Source: Sphagnum compactum
Taxonomy: Eukaryota > Bryophyta > Sphagnopsida > Sphagnales
Assembly: GCA_965153455.1 (NCBI GenBank)
Contig: OZ234502.1
Location: 413,267-477,266 of the forward strand
Direction: 5' to 3'
Length of the DNA: 64,000 nt
The notes beneath the pieces were generated by a model. The model ran no database searches. It saw only the letters and a program-made list of their open reading frames with translations, and had not been told where the DNA came from. How positions within the stretch are numbered: position 1 is the stretch's first letter; the number at the start of each line of letters is the position of its first letter. Position numbers and translations under genes: made by a program. Below, piece by piece: positions 47,194-58,300 of this stretch.

Positions 47194-49070
47194 TCAAGCT
47201 TGGAGTTTGGTGGCCGGTGTTGGAGGAGCTCTGTTGCTAGATTTGGAGATTGGCTTCACATAACCCAGAGTTTTGAGTTCTTGAAACAACCTTTGCTCAG
47301 CAAATGCCTAGACCAACAATTGCAAACCAGCGATTCAGCACAAAATCCTTTGGTAATGGATGCTTCCATGTAGTGCAAGAAAGAAGTTGTCTATTGCACA
47401 GAATACTAGTGGTGCAACTGCATTATTATCATGTCAGTATCTACTGATGAATCCAAGCTGGCCTTGAAGCAATGAACCCAAAGTCTAAACACATACATGC
47501 AGAGCACTCTCAAATCTGTCATGTCTGCTTTTCATCAGGAGAAAGTCTTATAAGTGCAGACCTACCTTTGGAAACAATCACATGCAATTTATCAGAGTTA
47601 TCCAGAGAAATCCACAGTTTTTAGGTATACCTCAATTGTCGGTGAATTTGATGGTAGACTTGATGCCAACACTATGCTCCATCCTGTCCTCATGGCTGAA
47701 ATTTGAGGTCAAAACAATTCTTGTATCAGATTACACGATTTCCTCCTCTGGCAAACTCTTAACATGTGCACCATAACTGCATTACCGATCAGGAGTCCAC
47801 AATTGATCACCAACACAGGAAATCATAGCTTCATTCACAAGCTATGAATGATCATTCAATGCAACACCATTTCCCATTTACAACAGCTTGAAAATACAAT
47901 GTCTGGCACTGCAATTTTAGCCACTGGAATAAGCAGAGCACTCCAACATGGGACAGTTGCATACAAAGGCGACGTGCCATGCTTGCACCGGTGCTGTTTG
48001 CTCCACCGCCAAGCAGAGCTGCTACACTTGGTGTTCTATCCTGCACCAGTTGCATCAACTTCAATAGAAAAGCACACATCTTATCCTTGCTTTTGCAATC
48101 ATACTATCTTGTCATAGGCAGGCAGACGCAACCGCACCTATTGGAAATGGCAGCCAAGAGATATATAGAAAAACGCAAGTGTGTAGAAATGAAGTACACT
48201 TCATCAAACTGTAACTCTGTCATGCTCCACCAAACCCATAGAGATTCTGAAAGAGGCACAGAGGAAAGCCATGGCACTTCTTACCCAGGGAGTTGGCAGA
48301 GCTGCATACATATGTCCCATCCGCACTGTATTGCAACCTACCCATATATACAGCTGCCCCATCAAACCAAAAACATCCTCTTCTCAAACACATCAACACA
48401 ATTGCTTTCTTCTCTATAATAAGCACATTCACAACAATTGAAACTGTCTGTAGTTGTGCATTTTGCACATCTTTGCCATTTATTTTTTCCCGCAGTTACC
48501 TACTGTTGCCACAATTGCACCCTGTTTCCTTGACATCTGAGAAAGTATTGCTCTTGATTCAACAGGATGGCACCACCACCAGCAATTCCTGATTCTTCTG
48601 TTTCCATATACACATGTAAAGAAGATTCTATTTCCTTGAAGAAAATAGGGAAGAAGATTGCTTTCTCTTTCAGAAGATTGTGGGAAACAAACACATAGCG
48701 CAACTTCAAACCCTAATCCTTCAACATGGCACCACCACACAGCAATTCCTGATTCTTCTGCTTCCATATGCATGAACAGAAGATTTGTCTCCTTGAAGAA
48801 AATAAGGAAGATGATTGCTTTCTCTTTCAGAAGATTGTGGGAAACAAACACCTAGCAAAACTTCAAACCCTAATCCTTTATTCCAGGTTATGAGAGACAG
48901 ACAGACAGACAGACAGACAGAGAGGTACCAACCTGATCGGTGAGATGGAGGATCTGGAAGTGGAAGGTGGAGTCGTGAGCTTCATCCGAGAAGGCAGTGA
49001 GCTTGAAGGCCTTCTCGTCAGCAGCAGCAGTAGCAGCAGGAGGCGCATTCTGATCTTGTTGGGAATCCAT
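47194..49070 (-). CDS. PSMG4: Proteasome assembly chaperone 4
   Basis: Small chaperone that, with its PAC3 partner, helps build the alpha ring of the 20S proteasome in the cytosol. Five exons on the minus strand: 49070-48933, 48353-48285, 48040-47965, 47695-47631, 47307-47194. All introns are GT-AG with compatible phases; the product is 153 residues, which fits the family size. Recognition text: FSDEAHDSTFHFQILHLTDQ (exon 1), LYIWVGCNTVRMGHMYAALP (exon 2), SVAALLGGGANSTGASMARR (exon 3), TGWSIVLASSLPSNSPTIE (exon 4) and AEQRLFQELKTLGYVKP (exon 5). These line up with the plant proteins, in which FQ(I/V)..L..Q(I/L)YVWIGC and ILGG..DNTGSSIARRL are conserved. Residues 1-20 are Ala-rich and variable. 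The C-terminal tail after LGY is about 20 residues longer than I recall for Arabidopsis. Intron 1 holds a 160-bp tandem duplication. It is divergent from the small-ORF locus at 50291. Confidence 0.9.
48561..48880. repeat. Tandem duplication of about 160 bp in PSMG4 intron 1
   Basis: Copies 48561-48720 and 48723-48880 share GGCACCACCAC, CAGCAATTCCTGATTCTTCTG, AGAAGATTG.TTTCTCTTTC and TGTGGGAAACAAACAC with few differences. They lie wholly inside intron 1 (48354-48932). Confidence 0.9.
48894..48922. repeat. GACA tetranucleotide microsatellite
   Basis: Seven AGAC units lie 10 bp downstream of the PSMG4 exon 1 donor on the minus strand (as GTCT units). Confidence 0.9.
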
Positions 49071-50290
49071 AGATACAACAGCCAGAAGAACTCACGTTCT
49101 GTCGTTCTCCCTCTCAACCAAAACAGAAGCAAAAAACAACAGAATAATCCAGCCCGTCCTCCTCGAGGACAAGGCGAAGAAAGAGCAGCGAGAAAATTCT
49201 CGAGAGAACTTTAGGGTTAGGGTTTTTGGATGTGTATTTCATAGCGCAGAAGCTTCCGCAAAGCGTTTAACAGCAACTTCGTTTCATGAAGAACACGATT
49301 TTGGAGAAAAGGATTTTGCACCCAACGGAGGATTTTTACATTTGGGAGAGTTTTGCTCCTCCAACAACAACAACCATGAAGGAACATAGATTCCCATCTC
49401 TTTTTTTCTCTTTCAGGTTCTGCAGCTTTGAGTTTGCGAGAGTTTTGCTGCTCCTCCAACAACCATGAAGGAGCATAGACTGCCATCTCTCCTTCTCTTC
49501 CAGGTCTGTAGCTTTGAATCTCCCTCCTGGTGTGCTTTAAAATTCTTTGGTTCTCAACTGGATTCGCAGTGTCACTAACCAGGAAGAAGGCATAAGTACC
49601 AAATGGCCTTTGCTGCTTGCTTGTTGTAGTTGCGCATCTCCAGAGTTCAATTACAGAAAGCAAGTCTTGAGTAAAAAGCATCCAGAAAACTCCCATGGCT
49701 TCGACATTGGTCTCTTTGTGCCAGCCAGCATTGGGTAAGACTTCAGCCCGATCATGAATAGAGGCAATTGGTTTAACACCAACAGATATGTCTAGTATCA
49801 AGGGGTGCACCGTAGATATGTAGAACAACACTCTTGATCCATACCCAAAAATCCATTTCATTTCTCCTGCAAATGTTCTCTGCAATGCTCTTCTGATTCT
49901 CTTTTTCTGTTTCCAGTGATCCAGATCCCTTCAGAATTTCAACAACAAATGCACAGCAAAATTGGTACGAAACAAACCTCCACTACCACCTTCAGTACTC
50001 CCTTTCCCCCTCTCATTCCCACCTTCTCTTGTCCTCCCACTGCTCTTGCATCTCCTCATTCTGTCTCTTATCCTCCCATTCTGTCTCTTGATTCTTTGTG
50101 TTTCTGTAGCTTCTGTGTTCCTAGTCCAGTAGACCTCTCTTGTTCCTGCAGATTCTTCTTCAATTGTATTAGCAGCTGATTGCCAATCAGGCATTCTCTT
50201 TCGCACATATTGCAATCTTTCACTCAGTCTACACCAGTGAGTTTTTTAAAAAACACATTTGGCTGCTGTGGGGATGGTAACTCCCCGAGG
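49071..50290. other. Divergent intergenic region between PSMG4 and the small-ORF locus
   Basis: It contains the leader of PSMG4 (minus) and a pyrimidine-rich stretch (49980-50170) before the plus-strand ORF. A tandem duplication of about 94 bp (GAGTTTTGCTCCTCCAACAA and CCATGAAGGAACATAGA twice) is at about 49345-49530. A 222-codon minus-strand frame (49885-49217) spans the duplication but has no known match and no second support. Confidence 0.45.
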
Positions 50291-50674
50291 ATGGGCAAAA
50301 TACCATTCAGGAAGCTGCCAACTCCGAAAAAAAGAGGCCTGCTTGAACAATTTGATGCAGAAGACAAGATAAGAGCCATTCAAGTGGCGATGTCCTTTGT
50401 ATACTCAGATTGTGTTGACAACTTGAATATTGAGTTTGTGAAGGCAGTGATGCCCCATTGCACAAATGACCAGTGGGATCGGATCAAAACTTCCAACCCT
50501 GAACTTGATTTCAGCATGATACAAGTACCTCCGCACATTGATCGCAAGCCAAATGACAACAAGAAGAACAAGGACAAGCCAAAGATGACGAAGCACAGAC
50601 GGAGCCCTTCTCCAGGTGAGGCTTCTGGTTCAAAACCAAGGAAGTGCAATCACAGGAGACACTCTCCAGAATAA
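50291..50674 (+). CDS. Hypothetical basic protein, 127 residues
   Basis: Not recognised. The frame is open upstream of 50291 too, but the first ATG is here (GAGGATGGGCAAA). Residues 1-75 (starting MGKIPFRKLPTPKKRGLLEQ) look like a small folded unit with KIRAIQVAMSFVYSDCVDNL and FVKAVMPHCTNDQWDRIK. Residues 85-127 are Lys/Arg/Ser-rich (KPNDNKKNKDKPKMTKHRR, then SPSPGE and RHSPE), so nucleic-acid binding or a nuclear role is conceivable. A donor-like site (CCAGGTGAGG) lies near 50614, so the true 3' end may differ. The stop TAA is followed at once by an ATG in the same frame (next entry). Confidence 0.4.
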   Translation: MGKIPFRKLPTPKKRGLLEQFDAEDKIRAIQVAMSFVYSDCVDNLNIEFVKAVMPHCTNDQWDRIKTSNPELDFSMIQVPPHIDRKPNDNKKNKDKPKMTKHRRSPSPGEASGSKPRKCNHRRHSPE

Positions 50675-51028
50675 ATGACAACCCTAAGATTCGGGTTTGA
50701 CACTACACCATCTAGCAAGAAATTGCTAGTACTGATCTTGCTGCTCATCTTGGCTAGTGATCTTGCTACTGATATTCCTGCTGATCTCACTTCTGATCTT
50801 CCTGCTGATCTTTCTATTGATGTTAATGCTGATCTTGCTTCTGACCTTGCTACTGATCTCACGGCTGATCTTGCTACCAATCTTTGTGCTGATCTTGCTA
50901 CTGATCTGGCTGCTAATCTTGTTTCTGAGCTTGCTAATCTTGCTTCTGATCATGATGATGAAATTAGTACACTACTGAATTGCATCAGCAAATTCCTTTT
51001 CCTTATCTTTTCTACTTACGGTGTTTGA
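50675..51028 (+). CDS. Possible secreted four-residue repeat protein, or low-complexity 3' region
   Basis: A 117-codon frame that starts directly after the previous stop (TAAATG) and in the same frame. It has a hydrophobic segment LLVLILLLILA at about 18-28, like a signal peptide, then about 16 tetrapeptides of the pattern (D/N)-(L/I/V)-x-(A/S/T), for example DLATDIPADLTSDLPADLS. The DNA is a 12-bp minisatellite around GATCTTGCTACT. The frame may simply be kept open by the 12-bp period. Alternatives: one longer protein interrupted by a stop, or an untranslated repeat. Confidence 0.25.
   Translation: MTTLRFGFDTTPSSKKLLVLILLLILASDLATDIPADLTSDLPADLSIDVNADLASDLATDLTADLATNLCADLATDLAANLVSELANLASDHDDEISTLLNCISKFLFLIFSTYGV
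50736..50950. repeat. 12-bp period minisatellite (GATCTTGCTACT type)
   Basis: About 17 degenerate dodecamers with the core CTGATCTTGCT. Substitutions fall mainly at positions that change the third and fourth residue of each encoded tetrapeptide, while GAT CTT is largely kept. Confidence 0.85.
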
Positions 51029-53912
51029 TGGAACAATGTGACTCTCAAAGGATTCAAAGTTGGGTTGCCAAAGAAGAAGAAGAAGACAATGAAGAAGACC
51101 TTGAGAGGTAAACCTCTTTGTAACAATGACATGAAGTTAATTTAAGAAAAAGTTGTTCACAAAAGATGGAAGGAAAAAAAATTCTATGTTTGTGGCCACC
51201 ATCCATCCTCCCTTCAAAAATTATTTTGGTAACTAATTCAACCATGCTTTTTTGGTTTAGGGTTATGGTAGGGGGGTAAGTTTCAAAGCAAATTAAGTTT
51301 GTAAAGTGAGACATAATTATGTCTTGGATACCCAAATTAGGATCTGTATGAGGACCTGCATCAAGATCAGTATTAGGATCCATGTATAAAATCTGGCTAT
51401 TTATATCAATGTGTTTTTTGGAAACAAGAGTTATTGTGTGGCAGAGGAGATTTGGGGTGCAAGGTTTTGCACCTGAGACCAAATTTTCCAAGATAAGTCA
51501 CAAACTTTTCTTCCTGCAAAGTTTTATACGAATTCTGTAAATAATGTAAAAAGCTTTAAGAAGAAAGTAATTTCTCTTTATTGTACCAAATTACAATAGT
51601 AAGATTTTCTTTCCCTCTCTCTTGAAATATGTATTATTTTGCATGTGCACAACAGCAACTGCACACATTTCTGCTGAAGTATGTTAATGCCCATGGGCCT
51701 TTTCTGAATTGCTTAACTACTAGGTGCCATTGCAACCATTTTGGTAATAAAAAGTAAGAAATACTGGAGGACTGATAGTAGTGATTTTGTCACGTCAATT
51801 GGGTAATTGAAATTCTTCAACACACTTCACTCTCCTGCAAAAGGAAGCTGAAATTGTCAGGCTGAGTACCTTAAAAGAACAAGAGTGAATATGACACTAG
51901 GAGCAATTTGGAAATGGTCATTTTGTGATTAAGTACAGTGTGCCACTACGCTCATGCTATTCTATTGTTTCAATCTGAAGCCCGTTGATTTGCTGCAGGG
52001 AAGTGACTCTCTGTTGGATTGAGATGCATGGTTGCAGAAAAGGAGAATGTGGGTTGATGTTCTGTTTGTTCAGATACGGAGGTAATTAAAATGATTCTTA
52101 ATGTACCTTGTGTGAATTTGAGTATTTTCAGATTCTGCAGACTTTGCAGTTTAGTCAAGAGTTCTTTAAGTCAAGTTTGTAGCTCCCATACATGGGGATT
52201 ATGAGGCTTTTCAAAAAAAAATCAGTTTCATATTTGCATTTAGGGTTAGGAATATGTCATAGCAACATCTTTGCAACTAAGCAAGTTCCTCGGTTAAAAT
52301 TAGGGTTGGACTAAACACACATTAAAATCTTGGATTTCACTCATAATTGATTAGAGGATTTTCAATCAAGTGGTTGAAAAGCATACAAGTTACATGGCAC
52401 TACTACTTAGGGGCTTGAGAATTTCCACTTGGTGTCCTGATAGAGCGTGTTGGACAAATCAAATGCAAGGAATGGTTAATCCTTGAAACTTAATATTGAT
52501 GGGATCATGAAGAGGAAACCAAGGACTTTTTTGATATGAAAAATTATTGGCAAGGACATGGGATTTAGGTTAATAGCTTCTAATATCCTTTTACAATGAT
52601 AACATGATCCCACTCGAAGTTAAGAGTTAAAATGCCTCAAGCTAGTGAAAAGGTATTGATCTTGATGGTCACCAACATCCCCAATGAGGCCAAGTAAGCT
52701 TGTTAATCCATGATCAAGAACTATGAAAAAAAAATTCATGAATTCTAGGGTTAGGCTTTCGTCATGCCAGCCTGATTATGTGAGGAACGTCTTTCTAATT
52801 TGTCTCTTTGTTGCTCTTTCTTTCTCGATTAAAGTGAGTAAAAGCAAACAAAAAATTGAAGGTTTTTTATGCATGGGAAATGCAATTTTTGAGATCTTGG
52901 CCTCAGCCCACTTGCCTTGTAACTGGTGCCTTAAAGATAGACCCTTCTCATGTACAAAAGGTAAAGAATAGGCGACCAATGGCCCATATTCATAATATCA
53001 AGCCCGCCACCAGAAAGGAAGAAGTATCATGTATTGCATAGGAATGATGCTAGAAGACATGATGATGGTCTTCTCTTTCCAAATATTGAAGAATTTTTTT
53101 CAAGATATGCCAAAATGCACACCAAAAAAAAGCACAAGCTTTCTAATTGAAGCTCCAAAAAGTAAAGGCGTTTTCACTTACCTAAAGAGGCATAATAACC
53201 GTAGTTAAATCGACCCCAATAGGTTGCTCACAATTTTCATTTCTCCAATATAGTGCCACTTGACTACTAGATCCACATGATATGTACAAGAGCTTTAAAA
53301 TTATGATGGCCAAATGGGCTTATGATTGCATAATTGGGCACATTGTTTGAGAGCATGGCTATTGATCAATTTAAAGCTTTAAGTTTAAATTAAAATTTAA
53401 AATTAAAATTAAAATTTTTAGGTTTGATGGGGGTTTTTTTATTTTAACTCAAAAATTGACATAGACATGTTTGGAAAAAATCCCCTTAAAAATTGACATA
53501 GCAATGTTTGAAATTTTTGACCTCAAGAATTGACATAGTAATGTTTGAAAGTTTTCACCTTAAATACTAGCAATAGCCACATACTTGAATTTTTTTGACC
53601 TTTCAAATTGAATAGTGTTTGTCTTTGGACACATATTGTTGGTTTTCTGGGAAAAAAAAAAAAAGGATTTCTTTTTTCCCCTAGTGTAATTAAACTAATT
53701 TTGCTAGTTATTTTTTCAGATATTTGTCGAATTTTTGATGTCACAATATTGACCAAAAAAACTCCGCACCTGAAGTATGTGCGGCTCCAATGTGAACACA
53801 GAAATCAGTAAATATGAGAATTTTTCATCCTAGTAAAGTGAAGTTTGTAATAGGTTTTTGGGGTTTATGTGCAATGTCACAAAAAGTTGGTAGTCTAGAC
53901 ACATTACACAAA
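51029..53912. other. AT-rich intergenic DNA
   Basis: Frames of 80-145 codons on the minus strand (51054-51491) and the plus strand (52723-52971) have no family signal. Near 53430-53580 the word AAAATTGACATAG with GAAATTTTTGAC-like text recurs three or four times at roughly 50-bp spacing, a small old tandem repeat. Confidence 0.45.
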
Positions 53913-54072
53913 GAATCGTCAAATCTAGTTCCACCCAAAGTGGAGCCACTCAACACTCCGCATGTGAAATATGCTCATTACACACTCCTTTAGAATCGTC
54001 AAATCTAGTTCCACCCAAAGTGGAGCCACTCAACACTCCGCATGCAAAATATGCTCATTACACACTCCTTTA
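53913..54072. repeat. Perfectly spaced 80-bp tandem duplication
   Basis: Two copies (53913-53992 and 53993-54072) of GAATCGTCAAATCTAGTTCC...CACACTCCTTTA differ at only a few positions around GCATGTGAAAT versus GCATGCAAAAT. A recent event. Confidence 0.95.
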
Positions 54073-54499
54073 GGCTTCCAACTCTTGGTCCGTACCATTG
54101 GGTGGGAGATATCCCACGAGCCTAACAAACATGCTTTTGGTTGTGAAGAAAACATGGGGATTTGATTATTTTCATATGGCACATGCTCATTGTTTCCTTC
54201 GATGGCCAAAGAGCCATTCCCCATAAGGTTCATGAAACCCTTGGAAATTGCAACTTTTATCTGATGAGCCACACAAATGCATCAGTTTGATGCGGGTTTT
54301 CTTAATTTTCAATTTTACAAATCAAGTTGCAACTTGAATTTTCTATGGTTCTTATAGCCATCGAATCTAAAGCAAGCATCTTCTTTGGCCGCAAATTTTG
54401 ACATGAGAAAATGCCCTTTTGTAAAGGGCTAGCCTATTATGCCATACATATGCATCCAAGCTTCACCGTATTGCCCATCTAAAGGAAAATAATGTTTAT

Positions 54500-54950
54500 A
54501 TATATATTTGGGGATTTTCCATTAAGGCAAGCAAATGCAAAAGTAGGTCAAACTACCATGTGATGCAACAATAAATACAACCCTATTATTTATTGCCTCC
54601 CATTTAAAAAATTTATTATGGCAATTTACAAGATAGGAGTCGAATGCAGTCTTTTTTTCGTCGATTTTTTAATGTAGCGAAGGTGGTGATCAATCCATAA
54701 GCTGAAATAGCCAAATTTGGCTATTTAAAAAAATGAAGTGGGGATTTTACATTATAGAACGCTTCCATGTAATTTTATCAGAATTATTTATTTTCTCCCA
54801 ATGTAAAAATTAGCATTAAAATTTGAAATGGAGGAGTCAAAAGTAGTTTGTTTTTTTTCAAGTTTGTGATGTAGCCGAGGTGGTGAACATCAATATGCCA
54901 ATTGATTTAGCCAGATAAATTGGCTATTAACAAAATATGAAAGGGGAAAA
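54500..54950. repeat. Pair of diverged tandem units of about 230 bp around a 22-bp palindrome
   Basis: Blocks GGGGATTTTCCATTA / GGGGATTTTACATTA, TTATTTATTGCCTCCCA / TTATTTATTTTCTCCCA, GGAGTCGAATGCAGT / GGAGTCAAAAGTAGT and ATGTAGCGAAGGTGGTGA / ATGTAGCCGAGGTGGTGA recur in order. Between the units lies the perfect palindrome AAATAGCCAAATTTGGCTAT plus TT at 54705-54726. The palindrome core is shared with 35099-35113 and 44318-44333. Confidence 0.75.
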
Positions 54951-56062
54951 AAAAACATCCTTATATATTTTTTCTACCTATTTGAACCATGTATGTAAAT
55001 GTAGCGCTTTTCAAAGAATTTTAAAAGAAAATTGAATTTTGGAGAATTTTTTTACAAAAACATTGAACCTGCGACAAAACAATCAAATTTTTTGCAACTG
55101 TGCAAAATTTCACACCAAAGAAAGGCTACTTGAAAGGGTCCAACAATATGTACAAGGGATATATATATATATATATATGTTGGTTTTGTGGGGACCTTTT
55201 CTAAGCTCTTTAAAAACTATACGAGTTTGTGTAAAATTATGAACTTGGATTCGAAAATTTGGGTAAAAAAAAACCAAGCCCAAATCAATGAACTATTTGA
55301 CACACCAAAATATGTATACACACTTGAAAGTTGAAACAAGGGGGCAAATTTTTATTTTTTTCAAAAAGCAAATGAATTGTTGCTAGGGTGATGATGATGA
55401 TGATGATGATTCTTTCATATAATTTAAGTCCATGACAAAAGTCCCAAACTTTTTTGCCCCAAAATTGTCACATGTACATATTCAAAAGAAAAAACATTTC
55501 AACTCGTGCGAAAATTTCCAAATCACAAATAATTTTGAGCCAAAATTGATATTGTTTTTTTTTCAAAAAAAACACTTTTAGGTCAAAAGCTCTAGTCAAC
55601 CAAAGTGGAGTACGTACAAAGGGCTGTTGACCGTTGACTGTTGCTTTTAGGGCTGCGAGGTACCTACCAGGAGGTACTTGTTGGTTGAAATATGGCGACG
55701 CTCTCTGCTGCAGTCCATATATAAAATATCTAGTAATGAGTGGCTCAAGGGCAGGGTTTTTTTTTTCTGGCGACTCAGAACAACCACTGGCGAATCCAAC
55801 AAAGGCATTTTTGAGAATTTTTTCAAAAACTTTCGCCATATCTCGAGAAAAAAGGAAAAAAAGTTAGAAGTCGCCAGATTTAAACAGTGTGTTCAATTAG
55901 GTCGCCAGAACTAAGCAGGGTTCCAAAAAAGCTCTATTTACTCCACCAGGACAGTCGCCATTTATTGCTAATTAATGCTGAGGATCCTCGCCAGTACACT
56001 TACTTGAGGAATTTGAAGTAGTCCCCTGCTCATGGGCTCAATAATAGATGTAGTTACAAGTG
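54951..56062. other. Intergenic DNA
   Basis: A TA run (about 55158-55180) and a GATGAT run (about 55388-55412). The patch 55600-55910 has balanced composition and short frames without family match. Confidence 0.45.
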
Positions 56063-56079
56063 CCCCCCCCCCCCCCCCC
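56063..56079. repeat. C17 homopolymer
   Basis: Seventeen C residues, followed by T, CCCC and an A run. Length may be unreliable in assembly. Confidence 0.9.
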
Positions 56080-56173
56080 TCCCCAAAAAAACCCAACTAA
56101 ACCATATTCACTACATCTCTACTTCCAAATTTAAAAAAATTTATCTACAATAAGCTAGAATGAACAAGGGGCG

Positions 56174-56666
56174 TGTCACACTTTGTGGCCTTGCCATTTA
56201 CATTAATAAGTATCTTAAGGCAAAAGAAGCATTATGGAAACTCAAATATTTCACCATCCAAAAATAAATTAATCTTCGAAAAATCCTCCAAAAGAAACCA
56301 AAATCCTTCAAGCTATTAGAACTCTATAATAACTAATCTCAAGTTTCAACACAAGCCAAAATATCATCTTTCAAAAATCCTCATACAAAAAAATAGACCT
56401 ATTATTATTACCTAGGGGCCAAAATCCCTTAAGCTACTATACTCTATAATTATCATCTTTCAAAAATCCTCATATAAAAATAGACCTATTATTACCTAGG
56501 AGCCAAAATCCCTTAAGCTACTATACTCTATAACTATCAACTTTCAAAAATCCTTGTATAAAAATAGACCTAGTAGGTACCTAGTAGGGGCCAAAATCCC
56601 TTAAGCTACTATACTCTATAATGAATCTAAACACAATATCTTTGCCTTGGTAGGCAAGGCCAACAA
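56174..56666 (+). mobile_element. Dispersed element, family A copy 6, internally expanded
   Basis: It runs from TGTCACACTTTGTGGCCTTGCC to GGTAGGCAAGGCCAAC, with intact inverted ends. The segment ATCATCTTTCAAAAATCCTC to CTTAAGCTACTATACTCTAT is present three times in tandem (from about 56360, 56450 and 56535), making this copy near 490 bp instead of about 310-320. Confidence 0.85.
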
Positions 56667-56714
56667 ACTGAGTGCAATCAAAATTCCTTAATACTTATGA
56701 TCAAGAGCTGAAGA

Positions 56715-56730
56715 GGGGGGGGGGGGGGGG
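56715..56730. repeat. G16 homopolymer
   Basis: Sixteen G residues 50 bp after family A copy 6. Confidence 0.9.
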
Positions 56731-57075
56731 TAGCTGTTTTTTCATGCAATTTGGTGACACAAGTACCTAAGGACTTACTTACTAAATTGAGAGCTTTAAA
56801 TCATGTGGACTTATTTTAAGGTAAATTAATTAGCTTGCAGCATGATTAAATTTTAGTAGGTTAATTAATTTCAAACAAGATTTTAGACTGGCTGCTAATC
56901 AGGATTAATCTAATGTAATTTTACATTTAGAACCTTTGCAGTTTACAAGTAAGTAGTAGCAGCATGTGAAGCTTAGTGGAATATTAATTAATCTGAACTA
57001 GTGTAATTGTCATGCAAATTATGCGCAAGAAACTACCTGTAAGAAACTTTCCCCTTTTGGAAAATGGGAAAGTGC

Positions 57076-57165
57076 AGGGGGAGGGCCCCTGGGGTGGGGG
57101 TAGGGGGGATGGAAAGTGGGGTTGGAAAGTGGGGTTGTGGGGTCTATTGGTTTTAGAGGGGGTTC
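57076..57165 (+). other. G-rich stretch able to form G-quadruplexes
   Basis: At least eight runs of three or more G (GGGGGAGGG, GGGGTGGGGG, TAGGGGGG, GTGGGG twice, GTGGGG, AGAGGGGG) are separated by 1-10 bases on the plus strand. No ORF of interest. Confidence 0.7.
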
Positions 57166-58140
57166 ATTCTAGACAAGTACCTACTACCAGTGTTGGCTGG
57201 TTCCCCGGTTTTAGGGGGACTTTTTGGGGGGGAGTTTTTGGTTCTAGTTCATAACATTTTTCAAAGAGATTGGTTCCGGTTTCAATTTCTATTTATTTAT
57301 TTCCAAATTTGGGATTGGGATCTTGTTCTGGTTTTCTTGGTTTAGGGGGGGTGGTTTTGGTTTCAGTTCTTTTTTTATTTTCAAGTCAGGCCAATTTTGA
57401 TTCTCAATTCCAGATAATGTGAGATTCTGGTTCCAACATCCAAAATATCAAAATGGACAATGCAAAAAAAAAAAAAAAAAATCAAATCAAATCAAAACTT
57501 GAACTTATTTCAATGAAAAAAAGTACAATTTTTAAAAAAATCCCAAACTAATGCAAACTAACCCATTTTTAAACTTTAAACACTACTATACACTAAATGT
57601 CTCTAAAGGATCGGAACCTTTTTTTATTTTGATCAATGTGATGTGGTTCCACATGTAAAGGCTTCCAAAAGTGCAACTGCCAATTTGAATGGCCTTTGTA
57701 ACTTTGTAACCTTTGAAGAATCCCCAATTCTACCCTATTTCAAATCTCCCAAAAAAATGTTACTTCAGACTCTCCCTCAAAAACCCTATTTCAAACCCCG
57801 CAAGAAAACCGTATTTCACACCCCTAAAAAGATTCTCTAAACCAACCCCAAAAAATTTAGAACCAGAACCGGATTTTAAAAAACACAAGTATGCGGTTCC
57901 GGTTATGTTTGCCATTTGTAACCGGTCTCCCCCCCCGGGTTTGAATCCGGTTAAACAATAGTCAAGAAGGAGGAGGGGGGTCCCGGTTCCCACCAGGTTC
58001 GAGAACCCATCTTCCCGCCGGGTTCCAAAACCCGGGACTGGTTCCCGTGATGTTAGGTTCGGGGCACCCGGATCCAGGACCGCCGGTTCCTAACCGGGCA
58101 AGCGATCCGGGTACCCGGTCAAAGACTCCTGGGTACCTCC
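57166..58140. other. Intergenic DNA with GGTTCCGGTT-like words
   Basis: Degenerate GGTT(C/T)(C/T)GGTT words and GGGTACC words recur, densely at 57890-58135, similar in flavour to 28430-28570. No gene is supported. Confidence 0.45.
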
Positions 58141-58164
58141 ATTGAAAAGAAAGATCAGTGTGCT

Positions 58165-58300
58165 GCAAGTAGGTTCCGTACTGGGAATCTTGAAGGGGAA
58201 TTTCGTGGAGTGTGTGGGTGGAAGAAAGAAGGTTAGCAGATTCTGTATTGGGAAGTTTGAAGAGGAATTTCATGGAGTGTGTGTGGGTGGAAGAAAGAAT
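58165..58300. repeat. Tandem duplication of about 67 bp
   Basis: TTCCGTACTGGGAATCTTGAAG and TTCTGTATTGGGAAGTTTGAAG, each followed by GGAATTTC.TGGAGTGTGTG and GGTGGAAGAAAGAA. Confidence 0.85.

Noticed and set aside
49217-49885. 222-codon minus-strand frame upstream of PSMG4
   Set aside because: It spans a tandem duplication, has no family resemblance and lies where the PSMG4 promoter and leader are expected. Left as unexplained rather than called a gene.
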